This document shows, piece after piece, positions 36,981 through 45,896 of a stretch of 64,000 nucleotides of DNA; position 1 is the stretch's first letter; each line of letters begins with the position of its first letter. The stretch comes from Rhodocyclales bacterium (lineage in GTDB: Bacteria > Pseudomonadota > Gammaproteobacteria > Burkholderiales > Rhodocyclaceae), in assembly GCA_016235165.1 (NCBI GenBank), contig JACRLX010000021.1:1-64000 (forward strand), read 5' to 3'. Under the pieces are notes generated by a model. It was not told the DNA's origin, did no database searches, and saw only the letters and a list, made by a program, of their open reading frames with translations. A program made the position numbers and the translations under genes.

Positions 36981-37264
36981 GATTGGCCTCTATCTCTCGT
37001 GGGGTTGGGGGAGAGAAGCCTACACCCGGAACAGGCGCGGATGGGAGACGAAAGTCGGCGCTGGCGGGACGGCGATCTGGAGCGTGGGTTTGCTGCCGGC
37101 ACAACAAGCCGGCACAAGCGCTTTACGCTGCGCGGGCAGAGGATGGCACGGCACGGCCGCAGGCCGGCGGGCTCTGCCTGCCGGGAAAAGCGCTTCGCGC
37201 GCCGGCAAGGGCCGGTGATGCGCCGACCCGCCGGCCCAGGCGCTATGGGCCCGAGCCCCGGAAT
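36981..37264. other. spacer with 16-mer repeat and GC hairpins
   Basis: No gene seen. It contains an exact 16-mer repeat copy at 37051-37066. On the minus strand a GCGCGCGAAGCGC-type hairpin runs into TTTT near 37186-37200, which could weakly terminate transcription of the decarboxylase gene. Confidence 0.5.
37051..37076 (+). repeat. intergenic 16-mer repeat copy
   Basis: Exact AAAGTCGGCGCTGGCG followed by GGACGGCGAT. The extension is also seen, with small changes, at 46791 and 63031 and on the minus strand near 54400. Confidence 0.8.
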
Positions 37265-39511
37265 TCAATCGGCAACGCAGTCGACGTAATACCGCAGGTT
37301 GCCGTTGTTGCCTTCCTTGACCAGGCCGTGGATGTCGGTCTCGAATCCGGGAAACTGGTCGTTGAAGGCACGGGCGAACTTCAGGTAGCGCACGATGGTG
37401 GCATTGAAGCGCTCACCAGGGATCAGCAGTGGGATGCCAGGCGGGTAAGGCGTCAGCAGCACGGCGGTGACGCGACCTTCCAGCTCGTCGAGCGCCACGC
37501 GCTCGATCTCGCGGTGGGCCATTTTGGCGAAGGCATCGGCCGGACGCATCGCCGGTACCATGTCTGAGAGGTACATCTCGGTGGTCAGGCGGGCGACGTC
37601 GTTCTTCTTGTACACCCCGTGGATCTGGGTGCACAGATCCTTGAGGCCGATGCGCTCGTAGCACGGATGCTTGGCGACGAACTCGGGCAGTACCTTCCAC
37701 AGCGGATGGTTCTTGTCGTAGTCGTCCTTGAATTGCTGCAAGGCCGTGACCAGGGTGTTCCAGCGGCCCTTGGTGATGCCGATGGTGAACATGATGAAGA
37801 AGGAATAGAGGCCGCACTTCTCGACGATCACGCCGTGCTCGGCGAGGTACTTGGTGACGATCGCGGCGGGGATGCCGAACCCGTCGGAGAAATCGCCATC
37901 GACATCGAGGCCCGGGGTGATGATGGTGGCCTTGATCGGATCGAGCAGGTTGAAGCCCTTGGCCAGCTTGCCGAAGCCATGCCACTTTTCGCCGGGTTTG
38001 AGCATCCAGGCCTCGCGCTCCTCGATGCCTTCCTCCGACAAATCCTTCGGCCCCCAGACCTGGAACCACCAGTCAGCGCCCCATTCCTTGTCCACTTTGC
38101 GCATGGCGCGGCGGAAGTCCAGCGCCTCGGCGATCGATTCCTCGACCAGGGCTGTGCCGCCCGGCTCTTCCATCATCGCCGCGGCGACGTCGCAGGAGGC
38201 GATGATCGAATACTGCGGCGAGGTCGAGGTGTGCATGAGATAGGCCTCGTTGAACACGTCGCGGTCGAGTTTGTTGTGCTCGGCATCCTGTACCAGGATC
38301 TGCGAGGCCTGCGAGAGGCCGGCCAGCAACTTGTGCGTCGACTGGGTCGAGAACACCATCGACTCCTTGCAACGCGGGCGGTCGGCGCCGATGGCGTGGT
38401 AGTCGCCGTAGAAGTCGTGGAAGGCGGCATGCGGCAGCCAGGCCTCATCGAAATGCAGGGTGTCGATCTTGCCGTCGAGCTCCTCCTTGATGTCCTCGAC
38501 GTTGTAGAGGATACCGTCATAGGTGCTCTGGGTGATGGTCAGCACCCGCGGCTTGCCCTTGACCTGGCTGGCGAAGGGGTGGGCGGCGATCTTCTTCTTG
38601 ATGTTCTTCCAGGAAAACTCCTCCTTCGGGATCGGTCCGATGATGCCGTAGTTGTTGCGCGTCGGCATCAGGAAGACGGGAATCGCGCCGGTCATCATGA
38701 TCGCGTGCAGCACCGACTTGTGGCAGTTGCGATCGACGATGACCACATCACCGGGCGCCACGGTGGAATGCCAGACGATCTTGTTCGAGGTCGAGGTGCC
38801 GTTGGTGACGAAGAACAGGTGGTCGGCGTTGAAGATGCGCGCGGCATTGCGCTCCGAGGCCGCCACCGGGCCGGTGTGGTCGAGCAGCTGGCCGAGTTCC
38901 TCGACCGCATTGCACACATCCGCGCGCAGCATGTTTTCGCCGAAGAACTGGTGGAACATCTGGCCCACCGGGCTCTTGAGGAAGGCGACGCCGCCCGAGT
39001 GGCCCGGGCAGTGCCAGGAATAGGAGCCGTCGGCAGCGTAGTGCGTCAAAGCGCGGAAGAAGGGCGGCGGCAGCGAATCGAGATAGGAGCGGGCCTCGCG
39101 CACCACGTGGCGGGCAATGAACTCCGGCGTGTCTTCGTACATGTGGATGAAGCCATGCAGCTCACGCAGGATGTCGTTGGGAATGTGGCGCGAAGTGCGC
39201 GTCTCGCCGTGCAGGAAGATCGGGATGTCCGGGTTCTTGTGGCGGATTTCCTCGACGAAGGAGCGCAGGTTCAGCACCGCGGGATCGAGCTCGGGGCCAG
39301 GCGTGAACTCCTCGTCGTCGATCGAGAGGATGAAGGCCGAGGCGCGGCTTTGCTGCTGGGCAAACGAGGTCAGGTCGCCGTAGCTGGTGACGCCCAGCAC
39401 ATCGAGGCCTTCCTTCTCGATGGCCTCGGCCAGGGCGCGGATGCCGAGTCCGGAAGCATTCTCGGAGCGAAAGTCCTCGTCGATGATGATGATCGGAAAG
39501 TGAAAACGCAT
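37265..39511 (-). CDS. Orn/Lys/Arg decarboxylase (class I, PLP)
   Basis: The product has 748 residues. An N-terminal response-regulator-like wing (about 1-130) precedes the PLP domain, with the lysine in STHKLLAGLSQAS, and a C-terminal domain. It resembles the biodegradative AdiA/LdcC/SpeF family, which decarboxylates arginine, lysine or ornithine to the diamine or agmatine. Substrate choice cannot be read from motifs. The ribosome site GAGGAAA lies right behind the dcd terminator T-run, so read-through or hairpin folding could affect its expression. Confidence 0.9.
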   Translation of the reverse strand: MRFHFPIIIIDEDFRSENASGLGIRALAEAIEKEGLDVLGVTSYGDLTSFAQQQSRASAFILSIDDEEFTPGPELDPAVLNLRSFVEEIRHKNPDIPIFLHGETRTSRHIPNDILRELHGFIHMYEDTPEFIARHVVREARSYLDSLPPPFFRALTHYAADGSYSWHCPGHSGGVAFLKSPVGQMFHQFFGENMLRADVCNAVEELGQLLDHTGPVAASERNAARIFNADHLFFVTNGTSTSNKIVWHSTVAPGDVVIVDRNCHKSVLHAIMMTGAIPVFLMPTRNNYGIIGPIPKEEFSWKNIKKKIAAHPFASQVKGKPRVLTITQSTYDGILYNVEDIKEELDGKIDTLHFDEAWLPHAAFHDFYGDYHAIGADRPRCKESMVFSTQSTHKLLAGLSQASQILVQDAEHNKLDRDVFNEAYLMHTSTSPQYSIIASCDVAAAMMEEPGGTALVEESIAEALDFRRAMRKVDKEWGADWWFQVWGPKDLSEEGIEEREAWMLKPGEKWHGFGKLAKGFNLLDPIKATIITPGLDVDGDFSDGFGIPAAIVTKYLAEHGVIVEKCGLYSFFIMFTIGITKGRWNTLVTALQQFKDDYDKNHPLWKVLPEFVAKHPCYERIGLKDLCTQIHGVYKKNDVARLTTEMYLSDMVPAMRPADAFAKMAHREIERVALDELEGRVTAVLLTPYPPGIPLLIPGERFNATIVRYLKFARAFNDQFPGFETDIHGLVKEGNNGNLRYYVDCVAD

Positions 39512-39522
39512 CGCGGTTTCCT

Positions 39523-39550
39523 CAAAAGCGAAAACCCGCCGGGGCGGGTT
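39523..39550 (-). terminator. rho-independent terminator of dcd
   Basis: On the minus strand, AACCCGCC-CC-GGCGGGTT forms an 8-bp perfect stem followed by TTCGCTTTTG. It lies 34 bases after the dcd stop. Its T-rich tail abuts the ribosome site of the decarboxylase gene. Confidence 0.8.
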
Positions 39551-39583
39551 GGTCGGAAGGGTGGACGAGCCTGGCGCTAGGCG

Positions 39584-40150
39584 TCAGATCTTGGGCAGGG
39601 TGACGCCGACCTGCCCCTGGTACTTGCCGCCTCTATCCTTGTAGGAGGTCTCGCAGACCTCGTCGGACTCGAAGAACAGCACCTGGGCGCAGCCTTCGCC
39701 GGCGTAGATCTTGGCCGGCAGCGGCGTGGTGTTGGAAAACTCCAGAGTTACATAGCCTTCCCATTCCGGCTCGAAGGGCGTGACATTGACGATGATCCCG
39801 CAGCGGGCATAGGTGCTCTTGCCCAGGCAGACGGTCAGCACGTTGCGTGGAATGCGGAAATATTCGACGGTGCGCGCCAGGGCGAATGAATTCGGCGGAA
39901 TGATGCAGTGGTCGGCATTCACTTCGACGAAGGAATTGGGATCGAAATTCTTCGGATCGACGATGGTGCTGTTGATGTTGGTGAACAGCTTGAATTCGCG
40001 CGAGCAGCGGATGTCGTAACCGTAGCTGGACGTGCCGTAGGACACGATCTTGCGGCCATTGGCCTCGCGCACCTGACCGGCCTCGAAGGGCTCGATCATC
40101 TTGTGCTGCTCCGCCATGCGGCGTATCCACTTGTCAGACTTGATGGCCAT
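39584..40150 (-). CDS. dcd: dCTP deaminase
   Basis: The 188-residue product deaminates dCTP to dUTP for dTMP synthesis. Conserved [14 protein letters not shown], the GKSTYARCG loop and the catalytic Glu in [19 protein letters not shown] are present. It complements thyA and folA in the same window in supplying dTMP. It lies 48 bases downstream of bioD on the same strand. Confidence 0.97.
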   Translation of the reverse strand: MAIKSDKWIRRMAEQHKMIEPFEAGQVREANGRKIVSYGTSSYGYDIRCSREFKLFTNINSTIVDPKNFDPNSFVEVNADHCIIPPNSFALARTVEYFRIPRNVLTVCLGKSTYARCGIIVNVTPFEPEWEGYVTLEFSNTTPLPAKIYAGEGCAQVLFFESDEVCETSYKDRGGKYQGQVGVTLPKI

Positions 40151-40198
40151 GGCGCTTCCGGGGAAAGATGGTCAAGGGGGCGCAGTATACGCCGGGAC

Positions 40199-40870
40199 TC
40201 AGGCTCCGAGCAGCGCAGCCAGTCGGGCGACGCCGGGCGCGGGATCGGCGCGCCGGACGCCGACCAGCGGAATGCCCGCCACATGGCGCAGCAGGCTGTC
40301 CAGCGTCAGTTCGATCGGCACCGGCGAGCCCCCGCTTTCATTGACCACGATGGCGGCGACCGGTGCATCGGCGCGGACCAGGGATTCCAGCGCCGTCAGC
40401 GTATGACTCATGCTGCCCAGATAGGAGCCCGCCACCAGCACCGCCGGCAGGCCGCTGGCGGCGACCCAGTCGCGCACCGTGTGGATCTGGTCCAGCGGCA
40501 CCATGACACCGCCGACGCCCTCCACCAGCAGGGGGCCGGGGCCGGCGAGGGCGGCACGGCGCGTAAAGGCGACCAGTGCATCAAAGGGCACCTGCCGGCG
40601 CTCCTGCGCTGCCGCCATGTCAGGCGAAAGCGCCGCCGCATAACGCCAGGGCGCGATCGCCTCCAGGGTGCGCTCATCGACAGCCTGATCCAGCGCGGCA
40701 AGCAGTTGGCCGGCATCGCTGGCCTCCGGCGCGTCGGGGTCGAAGCCGGAGAGCACCGGCTTGAGTGCGGCCGGACGCAGCCCCGCCGCCCGCCAATGGC
40801 GCAACAGGGCGCAGCAAAGCCAGGTCTTGCCGATGTCGGTGCCGGTGCCGGTGATAAAATTCGCGCCCAT
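40199..40870 (-). CDS. bioD: dethiobiotin synthetase
   Basis: The product has 223 residues from ATG 40870, preceded by GGGGGAA. It closes the ureido ring of biotin with ATP and CO2. The P-loop GTGTDIGKTW is at residues 7-16 and LVEGVGGVMVPL is typical. The gene diverges from bioA over a 52-bp spacer (40871-40922), which must hold both starts of transcription. Confidence 0.95.
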   Translation of the reverse strand: MGANFITGTGTDIGKTWLCCALLRHWRAAGLRPAALKPVLSGFDPDAPEASDAGQLLAALDQAVDERTLEAIAPWRYAAALSPDMAAAQERRQVPFDALVAFTRRAALAGPGPLLVEGVGGVMVPLDQIHTVRDWVAASGLPAVLVAGSYLGSMSHTLTALESLVRADAPVAAIVVNESGGSPVPIELTLDSLLRHVAGIPLVGVRRADPAPGVARLAALLGA

Positions 40871-40922
40871 GTTTCCCCCGTTGCGCCGCGATTCTAGCGG
40901 CCCTCCGGCCATTGCCCATCCC

Positions 40923-42215
40923 ATGTCCGACTGGCTGACCCCGGGCCTCGCCCACCTCTGGCTGCCGTATACCCAGATGCAGACCGCGCCGCCACCGCTG
41001 CCGGTCGTCGCCAGTCATGGCGTGCGCCTGCAACTGGCCGACGGCCGCGAACTGATCGATGGCATCTCCTCGTGGTGGACCGCCTGCCACGGCTACAACC
41101 ATCCCCACATCCGCGCCGCCGTCGAAGCCCAGCTGGCGCGGCTGCCCCACGTCATGTTCGCCGGCCTGGTGCATGAGCCCGCGGCACGGCTGGCGGCGCG
41201 CCTGGCGGCCTTGCTGCCGGGCGACCTGGAACGCGTGTTTTTTACCGAATCCGGCTCGGTCTCGGTCGAAGTAGCGCTGAAAATGGCGCTCCAGTATTGG
41301 CGCAACCGTGGCCAGGCGGAGAAAAAGCGCATTGTGTATTTCCGCCATGGCTACCACGGCGACACTTTCGCCACCATGGCCCTGTGCGACCCGGAAGAAG
41401 GCATGCACACGCTGTTTGCCGGGGCCATGCCGGACCAGATCATGGCCGAGCTGCCTGATACGCCGGCCATGGCGGCGGCCTTCAATCGCGTGCTCGCCAC
41501 CCATGCCGAGCACATCGCAGCGGTGATCGTCGAACCTCTGGTGCAAGGCGCCGGCGGCATGCACATGCACGATGCCGCCACCCTGCGCGCCATCGCCGAG
41601 GCCTGCCACCGACACGAGTTGCTGCTGATCGCCGACGAAATCATGACCGGCTTCGGCCGCAGCGGGCGGATGTTCGCCTGCGACGAGGCAGGTGTCGTAC
41701 CCGACATCGTCTGCCTGTCGAAGGCATTGACCGGCGGCACCCTGCCGCTGGCCGCCACCGTGGCGCGGCGCCACGTGTTCGAGGCCTTCCTGGCCGACGA
41801 CACTGGCGCGGCGCTGATGCATGGCCCGACCTACATGGCCAACCCGCTGGCCTGCGCCGCCGCCAATGCTTCGCTCGACCTGTTCGAGCCCGGTCAAAAT
41901 TCGCCGCGACTCGAACAGGTGGCGGCGATCGAAAGCGCTTTGCGCGCCGAGCTCGAACCCTGCCGCGCCATCGCCGGCGTGGCCGAGGTACGCGTCAAGG
42001 GTGCCATCGGCGCCGTGGAGCTCAGTTGCCAACCCGGCGGAAACATCGACCTCGACGGCCTGCGCCGGCGTTTCGCCGAACTCGGGGTCTGGGTGCGGCC
42101 CTTCGGCAAGGTGGTGTACCTGATGCCGCCCTTCGTCATCGGAAGCGACGACCTGTCCCTGCTGACCGGCGCCGTACGCCGGGTCCTGACGGAACGCGCG
42201 GCCAGCCTGCCGTGA
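40923..42215 (+). CDS. bioA: adenosylmethionine-8-amino-7-oxononanoate aminotransferase
   Basis: The product has 430 residues from ATG 40923. This class-III PLP aminotransferase makes diaminopelargonate using S-adenosylmethionine as amino donor. LWLPYTQM and SSWWTACHGYNHP at the N-terminus, ADEIMTGFGRSG and the PLP lysine in LSKALTGGTLPLA identify BioA. It overlaps bioF by GTGA. Confidence 0.96.
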   Translation: MSDWLTPGLAHLWLPYTQMQTAPPPLPVVASHGVRLQLADGRELIDGISSWWTACHGYNHPHIRAAVEAQLARLPHVMFAGLVHEPAARLAARLAALLPGDLERVFFTESGSVSVEVALKMALQYWRNRGQAEKKRIVYFRHGYHGDTFATMALCDPEEGMHTLFAGAMPDQIMAELPDTPAMAAAFNRVLATHAEHIAAVIVEPLVQGAGGMHMHDAATLRAIAEACHRHELLLIADEIMTGFGRSGRMFACDEAGVVPDIVCLSKALTGGTLPLAATVARRHVFEAFLADDTGAALMHGPTYMANPLACAAANASLDLFEPGQNSPRLEQVAAIESALRAELEPCRAIAGVAEVRVKGAIGAVELSCQPGGNIDLDGLRRRFAELGVWVRPFGKVVYLMPPFVIGSDDLSLLTGAVRRVLTERAASLP

Positions 42216-43390
42216 AGAAGACGTTCGACGCACTGCTGCAACGGGAACTGGACGCGCTCGATGCCGGATCGCGGCGCCGCCGCCTGCGTGCCATCGGCTA
42301 CGGCGATGGGGGCCTGCGCGACGCCAACGGAAGGTCGCTGACCGACGTTTCGTCCAACGACTACCTCGGCCTCAGCCAGCATCCACTGGTCAAGGCGCGC
42401 GCCGCCGAATGGGCGCAGCGCCACGGCGCCGGCGCGCCGGCCTCGCGCCTGGTGGCCGGCACGCGCGACATCACGCTGGCGGTGGAACAAAGGCTCGCGG
42501 CCTTCAAGGGGCGCGAAGCGGCGCTGCTGTTTTCCAGCGGCTTCCAGGCCAATGCCACGGTGATTCCGGCGCTGACGAGGCTCGGCGCGAAAGTCGGCGC
42601 TGGCGACACGGCGAATGCGACGGCGATTTTCAGCGACGAACTCAACCACGCCAGCATCATCCATGGCGCACGTGCCGCGCGCTATCCTGTCAAGGTCTTC
42701 CGCCACAACGACCTCGCCCACCTCGACAGCCTGTTGGGCGCACACGCCGGGCGCAAGCTGATCGTCACCGAATCGGTGTTCAGCATGGACGGCGACCGCG
42801 CCGACCTTTCCGCGCTGGCCGCGCTGGCCGAACGCCACGGGGCGCTGCTCCATGTCGACGAAGCGCACGCCACCGGCATCCTCGGCCCGCAGGGACGCGG
42901 ACTGGCGGCCGGCGTCAAAGGCGTCGATGTCGTGATGGGCACGCTGGGCAAGGCCTTTGGTGCCTTCGGCGCCTACATTGCCGGATCGCGCGCGCTGATC
43001 GACTGGCTGGTCAATCGTTGCAGCGGCTTCATCTTCACCACCGCGCTGCCGCCGCCCGTACTCGGCGCGGTCGATGCCGCGCTGGACCTGATACCAGGGA
43101 TGGAGGCCGAACGGGCGCGGGTGGCGACCCACGCGCAGCGGCTGCGCGACGCCCTCGCCGCGCTCGGCATTTCGACGCTGGAGTCGACGACCCAGATCGT
43201 GCCGGCGGTGATCGGCGCCGAGGCCGACACCCTGGCCGTCGCCGCGCGGCTCGACGCCGCAGGCTTCCTCGCCGTGGCGATCCGCCCGCCCACCGTCGCC
43301 GAGGGCACCAGCCGACTTCGCTTTGCGCTCAACAGCCAGCTCGGCGACAGCGACATGGAGCGCCTGCTGGCAGCCGTTGCGACGCTCTGA
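42212..43390 (+). CDS. bioF: 8-amino-7-oxononanoate synthase with internal repeat
   Basis: The product has 392 residues from GTG 42212. This PLP enzyme condenses alanine with pimeloyl thioester. SNDYLGLSQHP, HGAGAPASRLVAGT, VTESVFSMDGD and the PLP lysine in GTLGKAFGAFGAY are intact. Residues about 126-138 (AKVGAGDTANATA) lie between ALTRLG and IFSDELNHASII, where the family normally joins directly. The insert is encoded by the 16-mer repeat and its flank (42587-42625). It keeps the frame, so the enzyme is probably still active. Confidence 0.94.
   Translation: MKKTFDALLQRELDALDAGSRRRRLRAIGYGDGGLRDANGRSLTDVSSNDYLGLSQHPLVKARAAEWAQRHGAGAPASRLVAGTRDITLAVEQRLAAFKGREAALLFSSGFQANATVIPALTRLGAKVGAGDTANATAIFSDELNHASIIHGARAARYPVKVFRHNDLAHLDSLLGAHAGRKLIVTESVFSMDGDRADLSALAALAERHGALLHVDEAHATGILGPQGRGLAAGVKGVDVVMGTLGKAFGAFGAYIAGSRALIDWLVNRCSGFIFTTALPPPVLGAVDAALDLIPGMEAERARVATHAQRLRDALAALGISTLESTTQIVPAVIGAEADTLAVAARLDAAGFLAVAIRPPTVAEGTSRLRFALNSQLGDSDMERLLAAVATL
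42590..42630 (+). repeat. 16-mer repeat copy inside bioF
   Basis: Exact AAAGTCGGCGCTGGCG at 42590-42605, followed by ACACGGCG and, after a few bases, GACGGCGATTTT. The latter matches the tail of the intergenic copy at 63031. It is read in frame as KVGAG, as in recG. Confidence 0.8.
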
Positions 43391-43391
43391 T

Positions 43392-44117
43392 TCAATGCGC
43401 CGCGGTGCCGAAGTAGGCGGCGTGTATTTCGTCGCTGCCGGCGAGTTCGCTGCCGGGGCCTTCGAGAGTGATGCAACCACGATCAATAACGTAGGCGTAG
43501 TCGGCGTGCGCCAGCGCCTGTTTGACGTTTTGCTCGACCAGCAACACGCTGACGCCTTCATCACGAATCGCGGCAATCATCCGAAACATCTCGGCCACCA
43601 TCAGCGGCGCCAAACCCAGCGAAGGTTCGTCGAGCACCAGCAGCTTCGGGCTCCCCATCAGGGCCCGCGCTATGGCGAGCATCTGCTGCTGTCCCCCGCT
43701 CATGGTGCCGCCGAGTTGGTCGGTGCGCTCGCGCAGAACGGGAAACAGATGAAACATGCGCTCCAGATCCTCACGACGCTGACGCGCAGATCGCAAGTAG
43801 CCTCCCAGTTCGAGGTTTTCCAGTACCGTCATCCGCGGGAACAGGTGTCGGCCTTCCGGCACTTGCAGCAGCCCGCGCGACACCAGCATCGCCGGCTTCT
43901 CGCCGGCGATGCTGGTTCCGGCGAAAACAATGTCGCCCGAAGACCACGCCTTGAGGCCGGAGACCGCCTTCAGCAGCGTGGACTTGCCGGCGCCGTTCAA
44001 GCCCACCAGCACGGTGATCGAACTCCGTGTCACGCTCAGGGAAACGTCCTTGAGCACCGCGTAGCCGTTGTAGTCGACGTGGAGATGGCGCACCTCCAGA
44101 ATATGCGTTTGGGTCAT
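43392..44117 (-). CDS. livF: ABC transporter ATPase, LivF type
   Basis: This 241-residue ATPase belongs to a branched-chain amino-acid-type (HAAT) importer. Walker A is GLNGAGKST, the signature MSGGQQQML, Walker B LLVLDEPSLGLAP. It is last gene of the leftward livK-H-M-G-F unit. It overlaps livG by 4 bases and nearly abuts the convergent bioF. Confidence 0.94.
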   Translation of the reverse strand: MTQTHILEVRHLHVDYNGYAVLKDVSLSVTRSSITVLVGLNGAGKSTLLKAVSGLKAWSSGDIVFAGTSIAGEKPAMLVSRGLLQVPEGRHLFPRMTVLENLELGGYLRSARQRREDLERMFHLFPVLRERTDQLGGTMSGGQQQMLAIARALMGSPKLLVLDEPSLGLAPLMVAEMFRMIAAIRDEGVSVLLVEQNVKQALAHADYAYVIDRGCITLEGPGSELAGSDEIHAAYFGTAAH

Positions 44118-44998
44118 GCGGTCTCGCCCAGATAAGCCTCGATCACCCGCGGGTCGGCGCGCACCGCCGCCGTCGCGCCATCGGCGATCAGCTCGCCGTG
44201 GTGCAGCACCAGCATGCGTTCCGCATGGCGCATCAGTGTTGCCACGGCGTGTTCGATCCAGACGATGGAAATGTTCTTCTCGGTGCGGATGCGGTTGATC
44301 AGCTCGCCCATCTGCTCGACCTCCAGCGGACTCAGGCCGGCCGCCACTTCGTCGAGCAGCAAGAGGCAGGGTCGGGTGGTCAGCGCCATGGCAATCTCCA
44401 GCAGACGGCGCCGGGCAGGCGGCAAAGCGCCGGCCAGCTGACGCTCCTCGCCGGCCAGGCCGACGTAGTCGAGGGCCTCGCGCGCTGCGCGATGGGCGTG
44501 GCCGCCGTGCAGCAAGTCGCCGCCGGCAAACAAGGCGCCGAAGGCGGCGTTGTCGTGCAAGCTCATCTCGGGAAATACCCGCGGAGTCTGAAACGTACGG
44601 GCAATGCCGCGCCTGGCGAAGACATAGGCCGGCTGTCGGCTGAAGTCCTCGTCACCCACCGTGACCTTGCCGCCGGTCGGCGCGACAACACCGGTCATGG
44701 CGTTCAACAGCGTGGTCTTGCCTGCGCCATTGGGGCCGATCACGCCGATCAGCTCGCCGGGGCCAATGCCGAAGTTGACATCGGTCAGCGCCGCCAGGCC
44801 GCCGAAGCGCACCGTGACATGCTCCAGACGGATTAACGTGAAACAACAGGCAGGGTCGCTGGTGACATCGAGCGCAGCGAGCCGACCAATAGCCTCCCCG
44901 CGAGGGGAGGATGGGAGGGGCGGGCCTTCAATTCGCCTTTCGTGCGTTTCATCATCAGGGGTGCCGCGTCGCCGCAGCATGAAAGTTAGCTCATCCAT
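44114..44998 (-). CDS. livG: ABC transporter ATPase, LivG type, with repeat-encoded N-terminus
   Basis: The product has 294 residues. The canonical ATPase begins at about residue 55 (LIRLEHVTVRFGG). Walker A GPNGAGKTT, Walker B LLLLDEVAAGLSP and the LivG-type C-terminus follow. The signature region reads LPPARRRLLEIA where LSxGxQ is usual. The first 54 residues include a stretch encoded by the GC-rich repeat at 44863-44927. There is no in-frame ATG, GTG or TTG between repeat and core, and ATG 44998 overlaps the livM stop. So the extension is probably translated. Confidence 0.88.
   Translation of the reverse strand: MDELTFMLRRRGTPDDETHERRIEGPPLPSSPRGEAIGRLAALDVTSDPACCFTLIRLEHVTVRFGGLAALTDVNFGIGPGELIGVIGPNGAGKTTLLNAMTGVVAPTGGKVTVGDEDFSRQPAYVFARRGIARTFQTPRVFPEMSLHDNAAFGALFAGGDLLHGGHAHRAAREALDYVGLAGEERQLAGALPPARRRLLEIAMALTTRPCLLLLDEVAAGLSPLEVEQMGELINRIRTEKNISIVWIEHAVATLMRHAERMLVLHHGELIADGATAAVRADPRVIEAYLGETA
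44863..44927 (+). repeat. GC-rich repeat inside the livG reading frame
   Basis: GAGCGCAGCGAGC followed by CCTCCCCGCGAGGGGAGG and GGGAGGGGCGGG; the reverse complement of the glycogen-operon copies. It lies in frame within the 5' part of livG. Confidence 0.75.
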
Positions 44999-45896
44999 GG
45001 GCGGCCGCCTTCTTGCGCGGGAGCAGGGCGATCAGGCCGTTCGGCAGATAGAGCACCGAGAGGATCAGCAGCAGGCCCAGCAGGACCAGGTAGAAATACG
45101 GAAAGCGCATGCGCAGGAACTCCGACAGCAGGCTGAAGATCACCGCGCCGATCACCGCGCCCTGAATCCGCGAAGCGCCGCCGACCATGACGATCAGCAC
45201 GGTCTGGAAGCCGATCAGCGGATTGAACACGGTGTGCGGATCGATGTAGGTCCAGCGCCCGGCCATGGCGGCGCCGACCGCGCCGGCAAAGGCGGCGGCG
45301 AGCGCGAAGCCTGCCAGCTTGACGCGCAGCGGATTGACCCCGAGCGTCGCCGCGCGGTCCTCGTCGGCGCCGATGCCGCGCAGGGCATGGCCCAGCGGCC
45401 CGCGCCAGAGCCAGGCGCAGCAGGCGATGGCGGCGAGCGCCAGCGCCAGCACCGCCAGATAGATCGCGTCCTGCTCGGGCGGATTCAGCAGCACCCGGCC
45501 GACGGTGCCGGAGATCGAGCGCTCGGTCTGGTTGATGACATGCAGGGCGAGTTCCGACAGGCCGAAGGTCAGCACCGCGAAATAGCTGCCGCGCAACTTC
45601 AGCACGAACAGGCCGACCAGGGCCGCGGTGCCGGCCGCTGCCAGGGCGCCGCCGAGCAGCAAGAGCGGCCAGGGCAGATGGCCGAGGCCCCAGGCGGTGC
45701 AATAGGCGCCGATGCCGAAGAAAGCCGTGGTGGCCAGTGACAGGTAGCGCGAGGGGCCGCTGAACATCACCCAGCTCACCGCCAGCGCGACGTACATCAG
45801 GCAGGTCAACAGCAGCGAAACCATGTAGGCATTGGTCAGCCAGGGCACGGCCGCCAGGGCGGCGATCAGCGGCAGCCATTTGATCCAGTCTTTCAT
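44991..45896 (-). CDS. livM: ABC transporter permease, LivM type
   Basis: This 301-residue very hydrophobic protein has about eight membrane segments. It carries the LivM-like cytoplasmic loop GIGADEDRAATLGVNPLRVKLAGFALAAAFAG (read in parts). It forms the channel with LivH. It overlaps livG by 8 bases and livH by 4 bases, so the genes are co-translated. Confidence 0.93.
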   Translation of the reverse strand: MKDWIKWLPLIAALAAVPWLTNAYMVSLLLTCLMYVALAVSWVMFSGPSRYLSLATTAFFGIGAYCTAWGLGHLPWPLLLLGGALAAAGTAALVGLFVLKLRGSYFAVLTFGLSELALHVINQTERSISGTVGRVLLNPPEQDAIYLAVLALALAAIACCAWLWRGPLGHALRGIGADEDRAATLGVNPLRVKLAGFALAAAFAGAVGAAMAGRWTYIDPHTVFNPLIGFQTVLIVMVGGASRIQGAVIGAVIFSLLSEFLRMRFPYFYLVLLGLLLILSVLYLPNGLIALLPRKKAAAHG

